Below, piece after piece: positions 7,125 to 13,032 of a DNA stretch of 13,032 nt. A model generated the notes under the pieces. That model was given only the letters and a program-made list of their open reading frames with translations, was not told the origin of the DNA and did no database searches. A program made the position numbers and the translations under genes. Position 1 is the stretch's first letter. Every line of letters starts with the position of its first letter. The DNA comes from JBCBSZ01 sp039197885 (GTDB lineage: Bacteria > Actinomycetota > Acidimicrobiia > Acidimicrobiales > Poriferisodalaceae), in assembly GCA_039197885.1 (NCBI GenBank), contig JBCCTY010000096.1:1-13032 (forward strand), read 5' to 3'.

Positions 7125-8015
7125 ATGAGACCGACGATCGATCGACGGACGTTCCTCTTGGGTGCCGGTGCCACCGGGCTCCTGGCTGCCTGCGGAGGCG
7201 GCGGATCGACGTCGGGCGGTGGTTCGGGCGGCGGCGAGCTGTTCGCCGGGCGCTACTCGGCACCGGCGAGCATCATCGCCGACGGCACACCGCAGCGGAC
7301 GCTCTGGGGACTGACCGACGAGCTCGGCCCGCTGGCGACGGCCGACATCCCCGAGCGGATCGTCTTCGCCATGTCCCGGGACGGCGAGCTCGTCGCTCCC
7401 CGCCAGGACGTGTTCGTCCGGGGTGATGGCGTGCCGTTCGGCTACTACCCGTTCCGGGTGCCGTTCGAGGAGCCCGGGGTCTACGACATCGAGATGAGCT
7501 GGAACGGCGGTGCCCTCCAGACGGTCGTCCAGGCGTTCGATCCCGCCGAGGTCGAGCTCCTCCAACCGGGCGATGCGGTGCCGGCGGTCGACACGCCGAC
7601 CTTCGACGACGCCCGAGGCGTCGACCCCATCTGCACCCGGGTCGAGATCTGCCCCTTCCACGAGGTCACGCTGTCCGAGGCGCTGGTCGATGGGCTGCCG
7701 ACGGTGTTGGCCGTCTCGACACCGGGGTTCTGCCAGACCGCCGTGTGTGGCCCGATGCTCGAGCTGCTCATCGACGAGCACGAGGCCCGCGGGGGTGCCT
7801 TCAGCGCCATACACGGCGAGGTCTACGAGGACCCCCAGTTGCTCGCCGAGCTGGCCGCCACCACCACCGCGGTCATGGACGCCACCGGCATGACGTCGGC
7901 CAACTTCGAGCCGTCGGTCTTCTTCATCGACCCGGACGGGATGCTCGTCGAGCGCCTCGACAACGTCGTCGACCGGTCCGAGCTGCGGGAGTCGATCGAC
8001 AACCTGCTGGCCTGA
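7125..8015 (+). CDS. Thioredoxin-fold lipoprotein with a CxxxxC motif
   Basis: This is a 296-residue exported protein. The N-terminus 'DRRTFLLGAGATGLLAAC' combines a twin-arginine-like pair (R7, R8) with a clear lipobox (LAAC, Cys23). A Gly/Ser-rich linker (24-37) follows. Residues about 40-140 look like a beta-rich domain, and residues about 165-296 like a thioredoxin fold. The latter has 'LPTVLAVSTPGFCQTAVCGP' with Cys203 and Cys208, and 'PSVFFIDPDG' (263-271) with the cis-proline-type strand. A second cysteine pair, C170 and C176, lies just before the fold. It probably acts in extracytoplasmic redox or metal handling; the partner is unknown. A TAGGTT hexamer at 7110-7115, nine bases before the ATG, could be a -10 element giving a very short leader, but this is weak. 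The gene is divergent from the [2Fe-2S]/molybdopterin-like operon across 66 bases. Confidence 0.85.
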   Translation: MRPTIDRRTFLLGAGATGLLAACGGGGSTSGGGSGGGELFAGRYSAPASIIADGTPQRTLWGLTDELGPLATADIPERIVFAMSRDGELVAPRQDVFVRGDGVPFGYYPFRVPFEEPGVYDIEMSWNGGALQTVVQAFDPAEVELLQPGDAVPAVDTPTFDDARGVDPICTRVEICPFHEVTLSEALVDGLPTVLAVSTPGFCQTAVCGPMLELLIDEHEARGGAFSAIHGEVYEDPQLLAELAATTTAVMDATGMTSANFEPSVFFIDPDGMLVERLDNVVDRSELRESIDNLLA

Positions 8016-8033
8016 CAGCGAGACTCGTCGCCG

Positions 8034-8585
8034 ATGCGACGGGTGTCGGTGGTGGGCAACTCCGGGTCGGGGAAGTCGACCCTGGCCTGTCGGATCGCGG
8101 AGCGTCTCGATGTGACCCACCACGAGCTCGACGCGATCCAGCACCTGCCGGACTGGGAGCCCGTCGATCCCGCCGACTTCCTCCGCCGAGCACGGGAGAT
8201 CGCCGACGGTGAGGGTTGGGTCGTCGACGGCAACTACCGGGAGGTGGTCGTCGAGGGCCCGATCTGGGAGCGAGCCGACACCGTCGTGTGGCTCGACCTG
8301 CCCCGCCCCACGATCATGCGCCAGGTCGTGTGGCGGACCGTGCGACGGGGCGTGCGCCGTCAGGAGCTGTGGAACGGGAACCGTGAGTCGCTCCGGAACC
8401 TGCTGTCGTGGGACCCGGAGCGCTCGATCGTGCGCTGGGCGTGGACCCAACACGACAAGTACCGCCGGCGCTATGGCGCGGCGATGGCCTCACCCGACCA
8501 CGCGCACCTGCGCTTCGTCCACCTCAAGAGCCACGACGAGGCCGACCGCTGGATGGCCTCGCTCGACGGGCCCGGGGTCAGCTGA
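8034..8585 (+). CDS. P-loop NTPase, adenylate-kinase-like (FlaR/topology-modulation-type)
   Basis: This is a 183-residue cytoplasmic protein. It has a Walker A 'GNSGSGKST' (residues 8-16), a 'WVVDGNYRE' segment (62-70) and a Walker B-like strand 'VVWLDLPR' (84-91). An Arg-rich lid-like region follows from about 101 to 147 ('RTVRRGVRRQELW', 'WDPERSIVRWAW'). This layout is that of the small adenylate-kinase-related proteins often named FlaR or DNA topology modulation protein. Their true substrate is generally unknown and a nucleotide- or small-molecule-kinase role is likely. The ATG lies 18 bases after the thioredoxin-like gene, so the two are probably co-transcribed. The 3' end overlaps the 3' end of the convergent erpA gene by 8 bases. 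Confidence 0.85.
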   Translation: MRRVSVVGNSGSGKSTLACRIAERLDVTHHELDAIQHLPDWEPVDPADFLRRAREIADGEGWVVDGNYREVVVEGPIWERADTVVWLDLPRPTIMRQVVWRTVRRGVRRQELWNGNRESLRNLLSWDPERSIVRWAWTQHDKYRRRYGAAMASPDHAHLRFVHLKSHDEADRWMASLDGPGVS

Positions 8586-8898
8586 AGCTGGAGCCGCAGC
8601 CGCAGGTTCGGCTGGCGTTCGGGTTGTCGATGGCGAAGCCGGCGTCCATCATCCCGTCCTTGAAGTCGAGCGTGGCGCCGTCGAGCAGCTGGGCGCTCGT
8701 CGGATCGACTGCGACCTCGATCGGGCCGTAGGTCTTCACGACGTCGTCGTCGGCCCGCTCGGTGTCGAAGAACATCTCGTACGAGAACCCGGAGCAGCCA
8801 CCGGGTCGCACGGCGACGCGCAGGAACAGCTGCTCGTCGCCCTCGGCGTCGATCAGTTCCTTGACCTTGGTGCTGGCGGTGTCGGTGAGGGTGATCAC
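8578..8898 (-). CDS. erpA: HesB/IscA-family iron-sulfur cluster carrier, ErpA-like
   Basis: This 106-residue A-type Fe-S carrier takes clusters from the assembly machinery and inserts them into apo-proteins. The three ligand cysteines of the family are all present: C35 in 'GGCSGFSY', and C99 and C101 in 'TCGCGSSF'. The GTG start at 8898 is set by a strong AGGAGGA five bases upstream. A longer upstream frame lacks such a signal and would run into sufR. The gene follows the sufR stop by 20 bases on the same strand, so the two form an operon. Fe-S-responsive control by SufR is therefore expected. ErpA is preferred over IscA from general resemblance to actinobacterial ErpA, and the exact subfamily is not certain. 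Confidence 0.9.
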   Translation of the reverse strand: MITLTDTASTKVKELIDAEGDEQLFLRVAVRPGGCSGFSYEMFFDTERADDDVVKTYGPIEVAVDPTSAQLLDGATLDFKDGMMDAGFAIDNPNASRTCGCGSSFS

Positions 8899-8903
8899 GG
8901 CGG

Positions 8904-8910
8904 TCCTCCT
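8904..8910 (-). promoter_or_regulatory. Strong Shine-Dalgarno for erpA
   Basis: AGGAGGA on the minus strand, five bases before the GTG at 8898. It fixes the erpA start and is much stronger than any other ribosome site seen in the window. Confidence 0.8.
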
Positions 8911-8918
8911 GGTGCTCT

Positions 8919-9635
8919 CTACGAACGATATCGACCGGACACGACCGCTCGACAAGCGGGTCGGTCGGCCAGGCTGTTGAACTCGGCGACGGTCGAGTCG
9001 TCGCCGCAGCGCTCGACGAGGCCCTCGACCATGCCCCGGTGCAGCGCGCACACGAGCTCGGGGTGCTGGGCGGCCACGTCGCCGAAGGGGCAGTGGGTGA
9101 ACGCCACGGACGCGTGGCCGTGGTCGTCGGCTGCGACCGCCGGGTCGAAGCCCAGCTCGCTGGACGCCTCGACGAGGGCGACGACGGCTCCGTCGCCGTG
9201 ATCGTGGCGCTCGGCGTCGGCCCGTCCCTGCTCGCGTCCGATCTCGACGGCATCGTCGCCGCGGACACCGGCGGCCCGGGCCGTCGCGGCCAACATGCCG
9301 GCGAGCAGCGGGAAGCTCGGTGCCTCGAGCCCCAACGCCGGGGCGTCGGGGGCGAGGAAGTAGCGGTGCTGGGGTCGACCGACGCCGCTGCTGTGCGACT
9401 CGTAGCGGACCAGGCCGACCTCTCGCATCCGCTCGAGGTGGGGCCGGACCGTGTTGGCGTGGAGGCCGAGCGCCTCGGAGATCTCGCCCGTCGAGCGAGG
9501 CCGGGGCGATCGGGCCAGCTCGAGGTAGATCGCGTAGCGGGTGTTGTCGCCGAGTGCCTTCAGGAGCGCGAGCCGGCTCTCCCCGGTGTCACCCGGGGCG
9601 GCCCGTTGCGCTTCGGCGGCGAGACGTCTGGCCAC
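8919..9635 (-). CDS. sufR: SufR-like Fe-S-sensing transcriptional regulator (winged HTH)
   Basis: This is a 238-residue regulator. Residues 21-94 are an ArsR/DeoR-like winged helix-turn-helix: 'LKALGDNTRYAIYLEL', then 'STGEISEALGLHANTVRPHLERM', then the wing 'GVGRPQHRYFL'. The C-terminal half carries four cysteines, C182 in 'HCPFGDVA', C196 in 'PELVCALHRG', C210 and C228, with the spacing CX13CX13CX17C. SufR proteins use such a C-terminal cysteine set to hold an Fe-S cluster and repress suf or isc-type genes when clusters are plentiful. The start is GTG 9635, with a TAAAGT -10-like hexamer seven bases upstream and no Shine-Dalgarno, which implies a leaderless mRNA. It heads a two-gene operon with erpA and is divergent from mrp. 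No suf operon is in the window. Confidence 0.85.
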   Translation of the reverse strand: MARRLAAEAQRAAPGDTGESRLALLKALGDNTRYAIYLELARSPRPRSTGEISEALGLHANTVRPHLERMREVGLVRYESHSSGVGRPQHRYFLAPDAPALGLEAPSFPLLAGMLAATARAAGVRGDDAVEIGREQGRADAERHDHGDGAVVALVEASSELGFDPAVAADDHGHASVAFTHCPFGDVAAQHPELVCALHRGMVEGLVERCGDDSTVAEFNSLADRPACRAVVSGRYRS

Positions 9636-9642
9636 AGCGACG

Positions 9643-9648
9643 ACTTTA
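9643..9648 (-). promoter_or_regulatory. Candidate -10 element of sufR (leaderless)
   Basis: TAAAGT on the minus strand fits the actinobacterial TANNNT pattern and lies seven bases before the GTG start of sufR, so transcription would begin at or next to the start codon. No good -35 hexamer is visible. Confidence 0.5.
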
Positions 9649-9657
9649 CACGGTGTA
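9647..9657. promoter_or_regulatory. Palindromic operator candidate TACAC-G-GTGTA between sufR and mrp
   Basis: This is a perfect 5-1-5 inverted repeat centred on 9652 in the 40-base gap between divergent sufR and mrp. It overlaps the sufR -10 candidate by two bases and sits in the spacer region upstream of the mrp -10 candidate, so one bound dimer could block both. SufR-family regulators bind short inverted repeats, and an ACAC/TGTG-type site is remembered for mycobacterial SufR. Binding here is inferred. Confidence 0.6.
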
Positions 9658-9663
9658 GACGGG

Positions 9664-9669
9664 TAAAAT
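9664..9669 (+). promoter_or_regulatory. Candidate -10 element of mrp (leaderless)
   Basis: TAAAAT is one of the few AT-rich spots in the window. It lies six bases before the GTG start of mrp, the spacing expected if transcription starts at the G of the start codon. There is no Shine-Dalgarno and no strong -35. Confidence 0.6.
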
Positions 9670-9675
9670 ACGGCG

Positions 9676-10890
9676 GTGTCCACGACGAGCGACGCTCCTG
9701 CGCCTTCGCCGGACCCCACCGGGACCGGTTCCGCCACCGCCGACGACGTGATCGGCATCCTCCGTGGCGTGCTCGATCCCGAGCTGGGCGACAACATCGT
9801 CGACCTCGGCATGGTCCGGGGCGCCGAGCTGGCAGGCACGAAGGTCCACATCACCATCGCCCTGACCACGGCCGGGTGCCCCCTCCGAGCCCAGATCATG
9901 AAGGACGTGAAGGGTCGGGTCCTCACCCTCCCCGGCATCGACGCCGTGAAGCTCCACTGGGACGTCCTGACCCAGGAGGAGAAGGGCAGGGTCATGGAAC
10001 GCGCCCGCGCCCACGCCCGCGACGGCGCCGACCCGACCGAGGTGCCGTTGACCGCACGGGTCCTCTCCATCGCCTCGGGCAAGGGCGGCGTCGGCAAGTC
10101 GTCGCTCACCACCAACCTCGCAGCCGAGATCGCCCGACGGGGTTTCACCGTCGGCGTGCTCGATGCCGACATCTGGGGGTTCTCGGTGCCGCGCATGATC
10201 GGCGTCGACGATCGACTCGAGGCCGAGGTCGTCGACGGCGGCGACCGACCCATGATCCGCCCGATCGAGCGCGTCGTCGGCGACGGGCTCCTCAAGGTCG
10301 TCTCGACCGGCCTGCTCGTCGAGGACGAGGGCACGGCCCTGATGTGGCGGGGCCTCATGCTCGCCAAGGCCGTCGAGCAGTTCCTCAAGGACGTCCACTG
10401 GGGCGAGCTCGACTACCTCCTCATCGACATGCCGCCCGGCACCGGTGACGTCCAGATGGCGCTCGCACGGATGCTGCCCCAGGCCGAGATGCTCGTCGTG
10501 ACCACGCCGGCGGTCGCGGCGCAGCGCGTGGCCGTCCGGGTCGCCGACATGGCCCGGCGCAGCCACATGCCGATCCTCGGCGTCATCGAGAACATGAGCG
10601 CCTTCGAGACCGCCGACGGCGAGCGATGGGCCTTCTTCGGCGAGGGCGGCGGACAGGCCCTCAGCGACGAGCTCGACATCCCCCTGGTGGGATCGGTACC
10701 GCTCGAGCCGACGGTCTCTGCCGGGGCCGATGCCGGCGAACCCGCGACCCTCACCGCCAGCGGCGCGGCCGTCGACGCCATCCACGGCATCGTCGACGCG
10801 CTGCTCGACTCGATCGCCCCACCGGTCGAGATGGAAGGGTGCACGGCGCGTCTCCTCGCCTCGGTCGAGGCGGCGCTCGACGGCGCCTGA
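9676..10890 (+). CDS. mrp: Mrp/ApbC-type P-loop ATPase, iron-sulfur cluster carrier
   Basis: This is a 404-residue cytoplasmic protein. After a Pro/Ala/Thr-rich leader, residues 22-105 are a MIP18/DUF59 domain ('VLDPELGDNIVDLGMV', Cys68 in 'TAGCPL'). Residues 128-385 are a deviant-Walker ATPase of the Mrp/NBP35 family: 'SGKGGVGKSS' (134-143), 'VLDADIWGFSVP' (161-172), 'DMPPGTGD' (251-258), 'TTPAVAA' (276-282), 'ENMSAF' (305-310) and 'FGEGGG' (321-326). These proteins bind and transfer Fe-S clusters. The CxxC normally seen between ENMS and FGEGGG is replaced by residues without cysteine, so cluster binding must differ from the textbook case. The only cysteines are C68 and C389. The start is GTG 9676, with a -10 candidate six bases upstream. 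Divergence from sufR supports Fe-S-linked control. Confidence 0.92.
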   Translation: MSTTSDAPAPSPDPTGTGSATADDVIGILRGVLDPELGDNIVDLGMVRGAELAGTKVHITIALTTAGCPLRAQIMKDVKGRVLTLPGIDAVKLHWDVLTQEEKGRVMERARAHARDGADPTEVPLTARVLSIASGKGGVGKSSLTTNLAAEIARRGFTVGVLDADIWGFSVPRMIGVDDRLEAEVVDGGDRPMIRPIERVVGDGLLKVVSTGLLVEDEGTALMWRGLMLAKAVEQFLKDVHWGELDYLLIDMPPGTGDVQMALARMLPQAEMLVVTTPAVAAQRVAVRVADMARRSHMPILGVIENMSAFETADGERWAFFGEGGGQALSDELDIPLVGSVPLEPTVSAGADAGEPATLTASGAAVDAIHGIVDALLDSIAPPVEMEGCTARLLASVEAALDGA

Positions 10891-10972
10891 CCTGCGACGA
10901 CGGCGATCCACCGACCGCGGCGGGTGACGACTCGCGGCCCGCGGCCGTCGTCGGGTTTGCTACACACGGTCC

Positions 10973-12571
10973 ATGCGCGTGCGAGCCCTCGCCCTCCTCC
11001 TGTCCATCTCGGCGATCGCTGCCGCCTGCGGTGGTGGTGGCGACGACGGGGGCCAGGAGGTCTCCACCGAGACCACCACCGGGTCGGCGGCGTCCGACGG
11101 GTCCGACGGCACCGAACCGGAGGGCTCCACCGACACGACCGTCGCGGCCGGGGCGCCCGGCATGGTGACCGAGTTGACCGACCTCGACACCGCCGTGGTC
11201 CAGATCGTGGCCCAGGGCAGCTTCATCGACCCGGACGAGGGCCTGCGCCTCAACGCCGCCGGATCGGGATCGGGCTTCATCATCGACCCGACGGGCATCG
11301 CGGTCACCAACAACCACGTCGTGACCGGCGCGGCGACGCTGGAGGTCTTCGTCAACGGCGAGTCGCGCAACGCCTCGCTCGTCGCCTCCTCGGAGTGCTC
11401 CGACCTCGCCGTGATCGACATCGAGGGCGAGGGCTACCCGTTCCTCGACTGGTACACCGATCCCATCGACGTCGGGCTCGACGTCTTCGCCGCCGGCTAC
11501 CCGCTGGGCGACCCGGAGTTCACGCTGACCCGCGGCATCGTCTCGAAGGCCCAGACGAGTGGCGACACCTCGTGGTCGTCGGTCGAGGCGGTCATCGAGC
11601 ACGACGCGAGCATCAACCCCGGCAACTCCGGCGGCCCGCTCGTGGCCGAGGACAGCCGGGTCGTGGCGGTCAACTACGCCGGGGCCCGCGACGTCGGGCA
11701 GTTCTTCGCCATCGGCCAGGACACCGCGCTCGCGGTCGTCGAGCAGCTCCGGCAGGGTGAACCGGTCGACTGGATCGGCATCAACGGCGAGGCGATCGTC
11801 TTCGAGGACGGCACGAGCGGCATCTGGGTCGCCGCGGTCGAGTCCGGGTCCCCGGCCTCGAACACCGGCATCCAGGCCGGCGACATCATCACCACGATGG
11901 AGGGCCTCGTCGTCGGCACCGACGGCACGATGCGCGACTACTGCGACATCCTCCGCACCCGGGCCAACAGCGCCGTGGCCGTCGAGATCCTCCGCCTCGA
12001 GACCGAGGAGGTCCTCGTCGGTGAGATCAACGGCGCTCCCCTCACCCAGTCGTTCTCCTTCGCCCAGGAGCTGGGCACCGAGACGCCCGACGCCACGGCC
12101 GGCGGCTACGACTACGTGACCATCTCCGACGACACCGGGCTCCTCACCGTCGACGTGCCCGCCCAGTGGTCCCAGGTCGATGGCCGCCCCATCAACGATT
12201 CCACCCTCGACGTGCGGGCCGCGGCTGACCTGCAGGCCTACGCCGACTTCTACGACATCCCCGGGATGCAGTTCACCGCGAGCGACGCTCCGGAGTTCCT
12301 CGACGCAACGGCCGACCAGCTCCTCGACGGCCTCACGACCTGGAGCGACGGCTGCACGTTGGTGGCTCGTGAGCCCTTCGACGACGGCGTCTACTTCGGG
12401 GCGTTCGACTTCTTCCAGAACTGCGGCGGGGGGAACGCCAGCGCCGTCGTCGTCGCCGTCAAGCCGGCCGACGGCTCCTACGCCGTCCGCCTGGCGGTCC
12501 AGGTGGTGTCCGACGCCGACCTCCAGGCCGCCGACCGGATCCTGAGCACGTTCTTCGTGACGGTGGGCTGA
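10973..12571 (+). CDS. HtrA-like S1C serine protease lipoprotein with PDZ domain and extra C-terminal domain
   Basis: This is a 532-residue exported protease. Residues 1-19 are a signal peptide ending in a relaxed lipobox (AAAC, Cys19). A Gly/Asp/Ser/Thr-rich linker reaches about residue 62. The trypsin-like domain spans about 70-262 with a complete triad: His115 in 'TNNHVV', Asp144 in 'SDLAVI' and Ser219 in 'NPGNSGGP'. A PDZ domain follows (about 265-355, 'GSPASNTGIQAGDIITTMEG'). Residues 378-532 form an additional domain not typical of HtrA/DegP. It has one likely disulfide pair (C461, C484) and begins 'YDYVTISDDTGLLTVDVPAQW'. The likely role is envelope protein quality control. The start is ATG 10973; TACACA at 10961-10966, six bases before it, could be a weak -10 with a leaderless transcript. 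It follows mrp after 82 bases and converges with the Nudix gene with a 4-base gap. Confidence 0.92.
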   Translation: MRVRALALLLSISAIAAACGGGGDDGGQEVSTETTTGSAASDGSDGTEPEGSTDTTVAAGAPGMVTELTDLDTAVVQIVAQGSFIDPDEGLRLNAAGSGSGFIIDPTGIAVTNNHVVTGAATLEVFVNGESRNASLVASSECSDLAVIDIEGEGYPFLDWYTDPIDVGLDVFAAGYPLGDPEFTLTRGIVSKAQTSGDTSWSSVEAVIEHDASINPGNSGGPLVAEDSRVVAVNYAGARDVGQFFAIGQDTALAVVEQLRQGEPVDWIGINGEAIVFEDGTSGIWVAAVESGSPASNTGIQAGDIITTMEGLVVGTDGTMRDYCDILRTRANSAVAVEILRLETEEVLVGEINGAPLTQSFSFAQELGTETPDATAGGYDYVTISDDTGLLTVDVPAQWSQVDGRPINDSTLDVRAAADLQAYADFYDIPGMQFTASDAPEFLDATADQLLDGLTTWSDGCTLVAREPFDDGVYFGAFDFFQNCGGGNASAVVVAVKPADGSYAVRLAVQVVSDADLQAADRILSTFFVTVG

Positions 12572-12575
12572 TCGC

Positions 12576-13031
12576 TCAGATCTGGGCGGCGAGGGCCTCG
12601 TCGTAGCCGTCATCACCCGGGAGCAGGATGCGGATGCCGGCGCCGCCCCGGGCGACGTCCTCGGGCGGCACCTCGGTGACGACGGGGAGCATCGTCGGTA
12701 CCTCGTCGATGGCCGCAGCCGCGGCGAGCACCTCGTCGGCGGTCTCGAAGCGGCCGATCGCCTGCAGGTTGCGGATGGTGGGCAGGATCATGTCGAGCTC
12801 ACCCCGGCCGTGGGCGGCGAGCGCGTCGGCAGGGCGGGTCCACAGCGACGCGATGGTCTCGCCGTCGTCGTGGAGCGGCTCCTGACCGGCGGGCGCCCGA
12901 CACACGAAGAACCGGGTGTCGTAGCGCCGGGGCGGCCCCTTGGGCGTGATCCAGTGGCTGAAGTAGTGGAGCTCGGCCACCGCCAGGGTCAGCCCCTCGG
13001 CCCGGCAGACCTCGGCGAGGCGAACCCGACC
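12576..13031 (-). CDS. Nudix hydrolase, NUDT19-like, C-terminal part (5' end beyond the window)
   Basis: The frame is open from the right edge to a TGA at 12576-12578, giving 151 visible residues. The GTG at 12980 is in frame but is not the start, because typical family sequence continues upstream ('VRLAEVCRAEGLTLAVAEL'). The visible part matches the region after the Nudix box in NUDT19/acyl-CoA-diphosphatase-like bacterial proteins: 'SHWITPKGPPRRYDTRFFV', then 'HDDGETIASLWTRPADALAAH', then 'LPTIRNL'. The catalytic Nudix box with its glutamates must lie outside the window, so activity cannot be judged. Family members hydrolyse nucleoside diphosphates linked to other groups, often CoA derivatives. 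It converges with the S1C protease. Confidence 0.85.
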   Translation of the reverse strand, partial: GRVRLAEVCRAEGLTLAVAELHYFSHWITPKGPPRRYDTRFFVCRAPAGQEPLHDDGETIASLWTRPADALAAHGRGELDMILPTIRNLQAIGRFETADEVLAAAAAIDEVPTMLPVVTEVPPEDVARGGAGIRILLPGDDGYDEALAAQI

Positions 13032-13032
13032 G

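Noticed and set aside
7059..8453. Extension of the [2Fe-2S]/molybdopterin-like reading frame far upstream on the minus strand (about 465 extra residues)
   Set aside because: It runs antisense through the thioredoxin-like lipoprotein and P-loop genes, has shadow-type composition, and a good GTG start with GGAG exists at 7058.
9636..10388. Upstream extension of the sufR frame on the minus strand
   Set aside because: It lies antisense to the well-supported mrp gene; the GTG at 9635 with a nearby -10 and the family N-terminus explain the gene.
10961..10966. TACACA as a leaderless -10 element or second SufR half-site before the S1C protease
   Set aside because: The spacing to the ATG (6 bases) fits, but the last base does not match TANNNT and there is no inverted partner; it is noted in the gene entry only.
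10751..12616. Long minus-strand open frame (621 residues) opposite the S1C protease
   Set aside because: The plus strand encodes a protease with a complete catalytic triad; the antisense frame is open because stop codons are rare in GC-rich DNA, and its translation shows no recognisable domain.
1..13032. CRISPR arrays, tRNA/rRNA genes, insertion sequences, phage genes, toxin-antitoxin pairs or defence systems
   Set aside because: None is visible; genes are metabolic, envelope or Fe-S related, with uniform codon use and no direct repeats suggesting a mobile element.

Overview
The window is GC-rich, gene-dense DNA. Nearly all third codon positions are G or C, GTG starts are frequent and two genes look leaderless. 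Together with an actinobacterial-type SufR, Mrp and ErpA set, this points to a high-GC actinobacterium. An Acidimicrobiia-like lineage is a guess that the window cannot prove. I see no rRNA, tRNA, CRISPR array, insertion sequence or phage gene, and no gap between genes exceeds about 105 bases.

Layout. (1) Positions 1-292 hold the 3' end of a gene whose product ends in a PPC-like beta-sandwich. (2) Convergent to it is a VWA-domain lipoprotein of the YfbK type (328-2058, minus). (3) Divergent from that is a PEP-utilising-enzyme-like protein with the phosphohistidine swivel domain but no ATP-grasp domain (2163-3779, plus). Its stop codon is interlocked with that of the next gene. (4) A compact minus-strand operon runs from 7058 down to 3776. 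Its members, in order of transcription, are a [2Fe-2S] protein fused to a strongly shortened molybdenum-hydroxylase-like domain, a RidA protein (ATGA overlap), a tiny membrane protein, and a FAD/NAD(P)H ferredoxin-reductase-type oxidoreductase. (5) Divergent from this operon are a thioredoxin-fold lipoprotein (7125-8015) and a P-loop kinase-like protein (8034-8585). (6) An iron-sulfur homeostasis block follows. sufR and erpA lie on the minus strand (9635-8578) and mrp on the plus strand (9676-10890). They are separated by 40 bases holding back-to-back promoter-like elements around a perfect TACAC-G-GTGTA palindrome. (7) Last come an HtrA-like S1C serine protease lipoprotein (10973-12571) and, convergent with it, a Nudix hydrolase that runs off the right edge.

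How the genes may work together. In the operon of region 4, the reductase could exchange electrons with the [2Fe-2S] domains of the fusion protein, and RidA could clear reactive imine products. This is inference from order, overlap and cofactor logic. In region 6, SufR probably senses Fe-S status and controls itself, erpA and mrp from one operator. The three lipoproteins (VWA, thioredoxin-like, S1C protease) are envelope proteins without an obvious common pathway.

The most unusual items are the miniature molybdenum-hydroxylase fusion with an apparent Glu-to-Asp change at the catalytic position, the PEP-utilising protein without its ATP-grasp domain, and the single-operator, doubly leaderless sufR/mrp switch.
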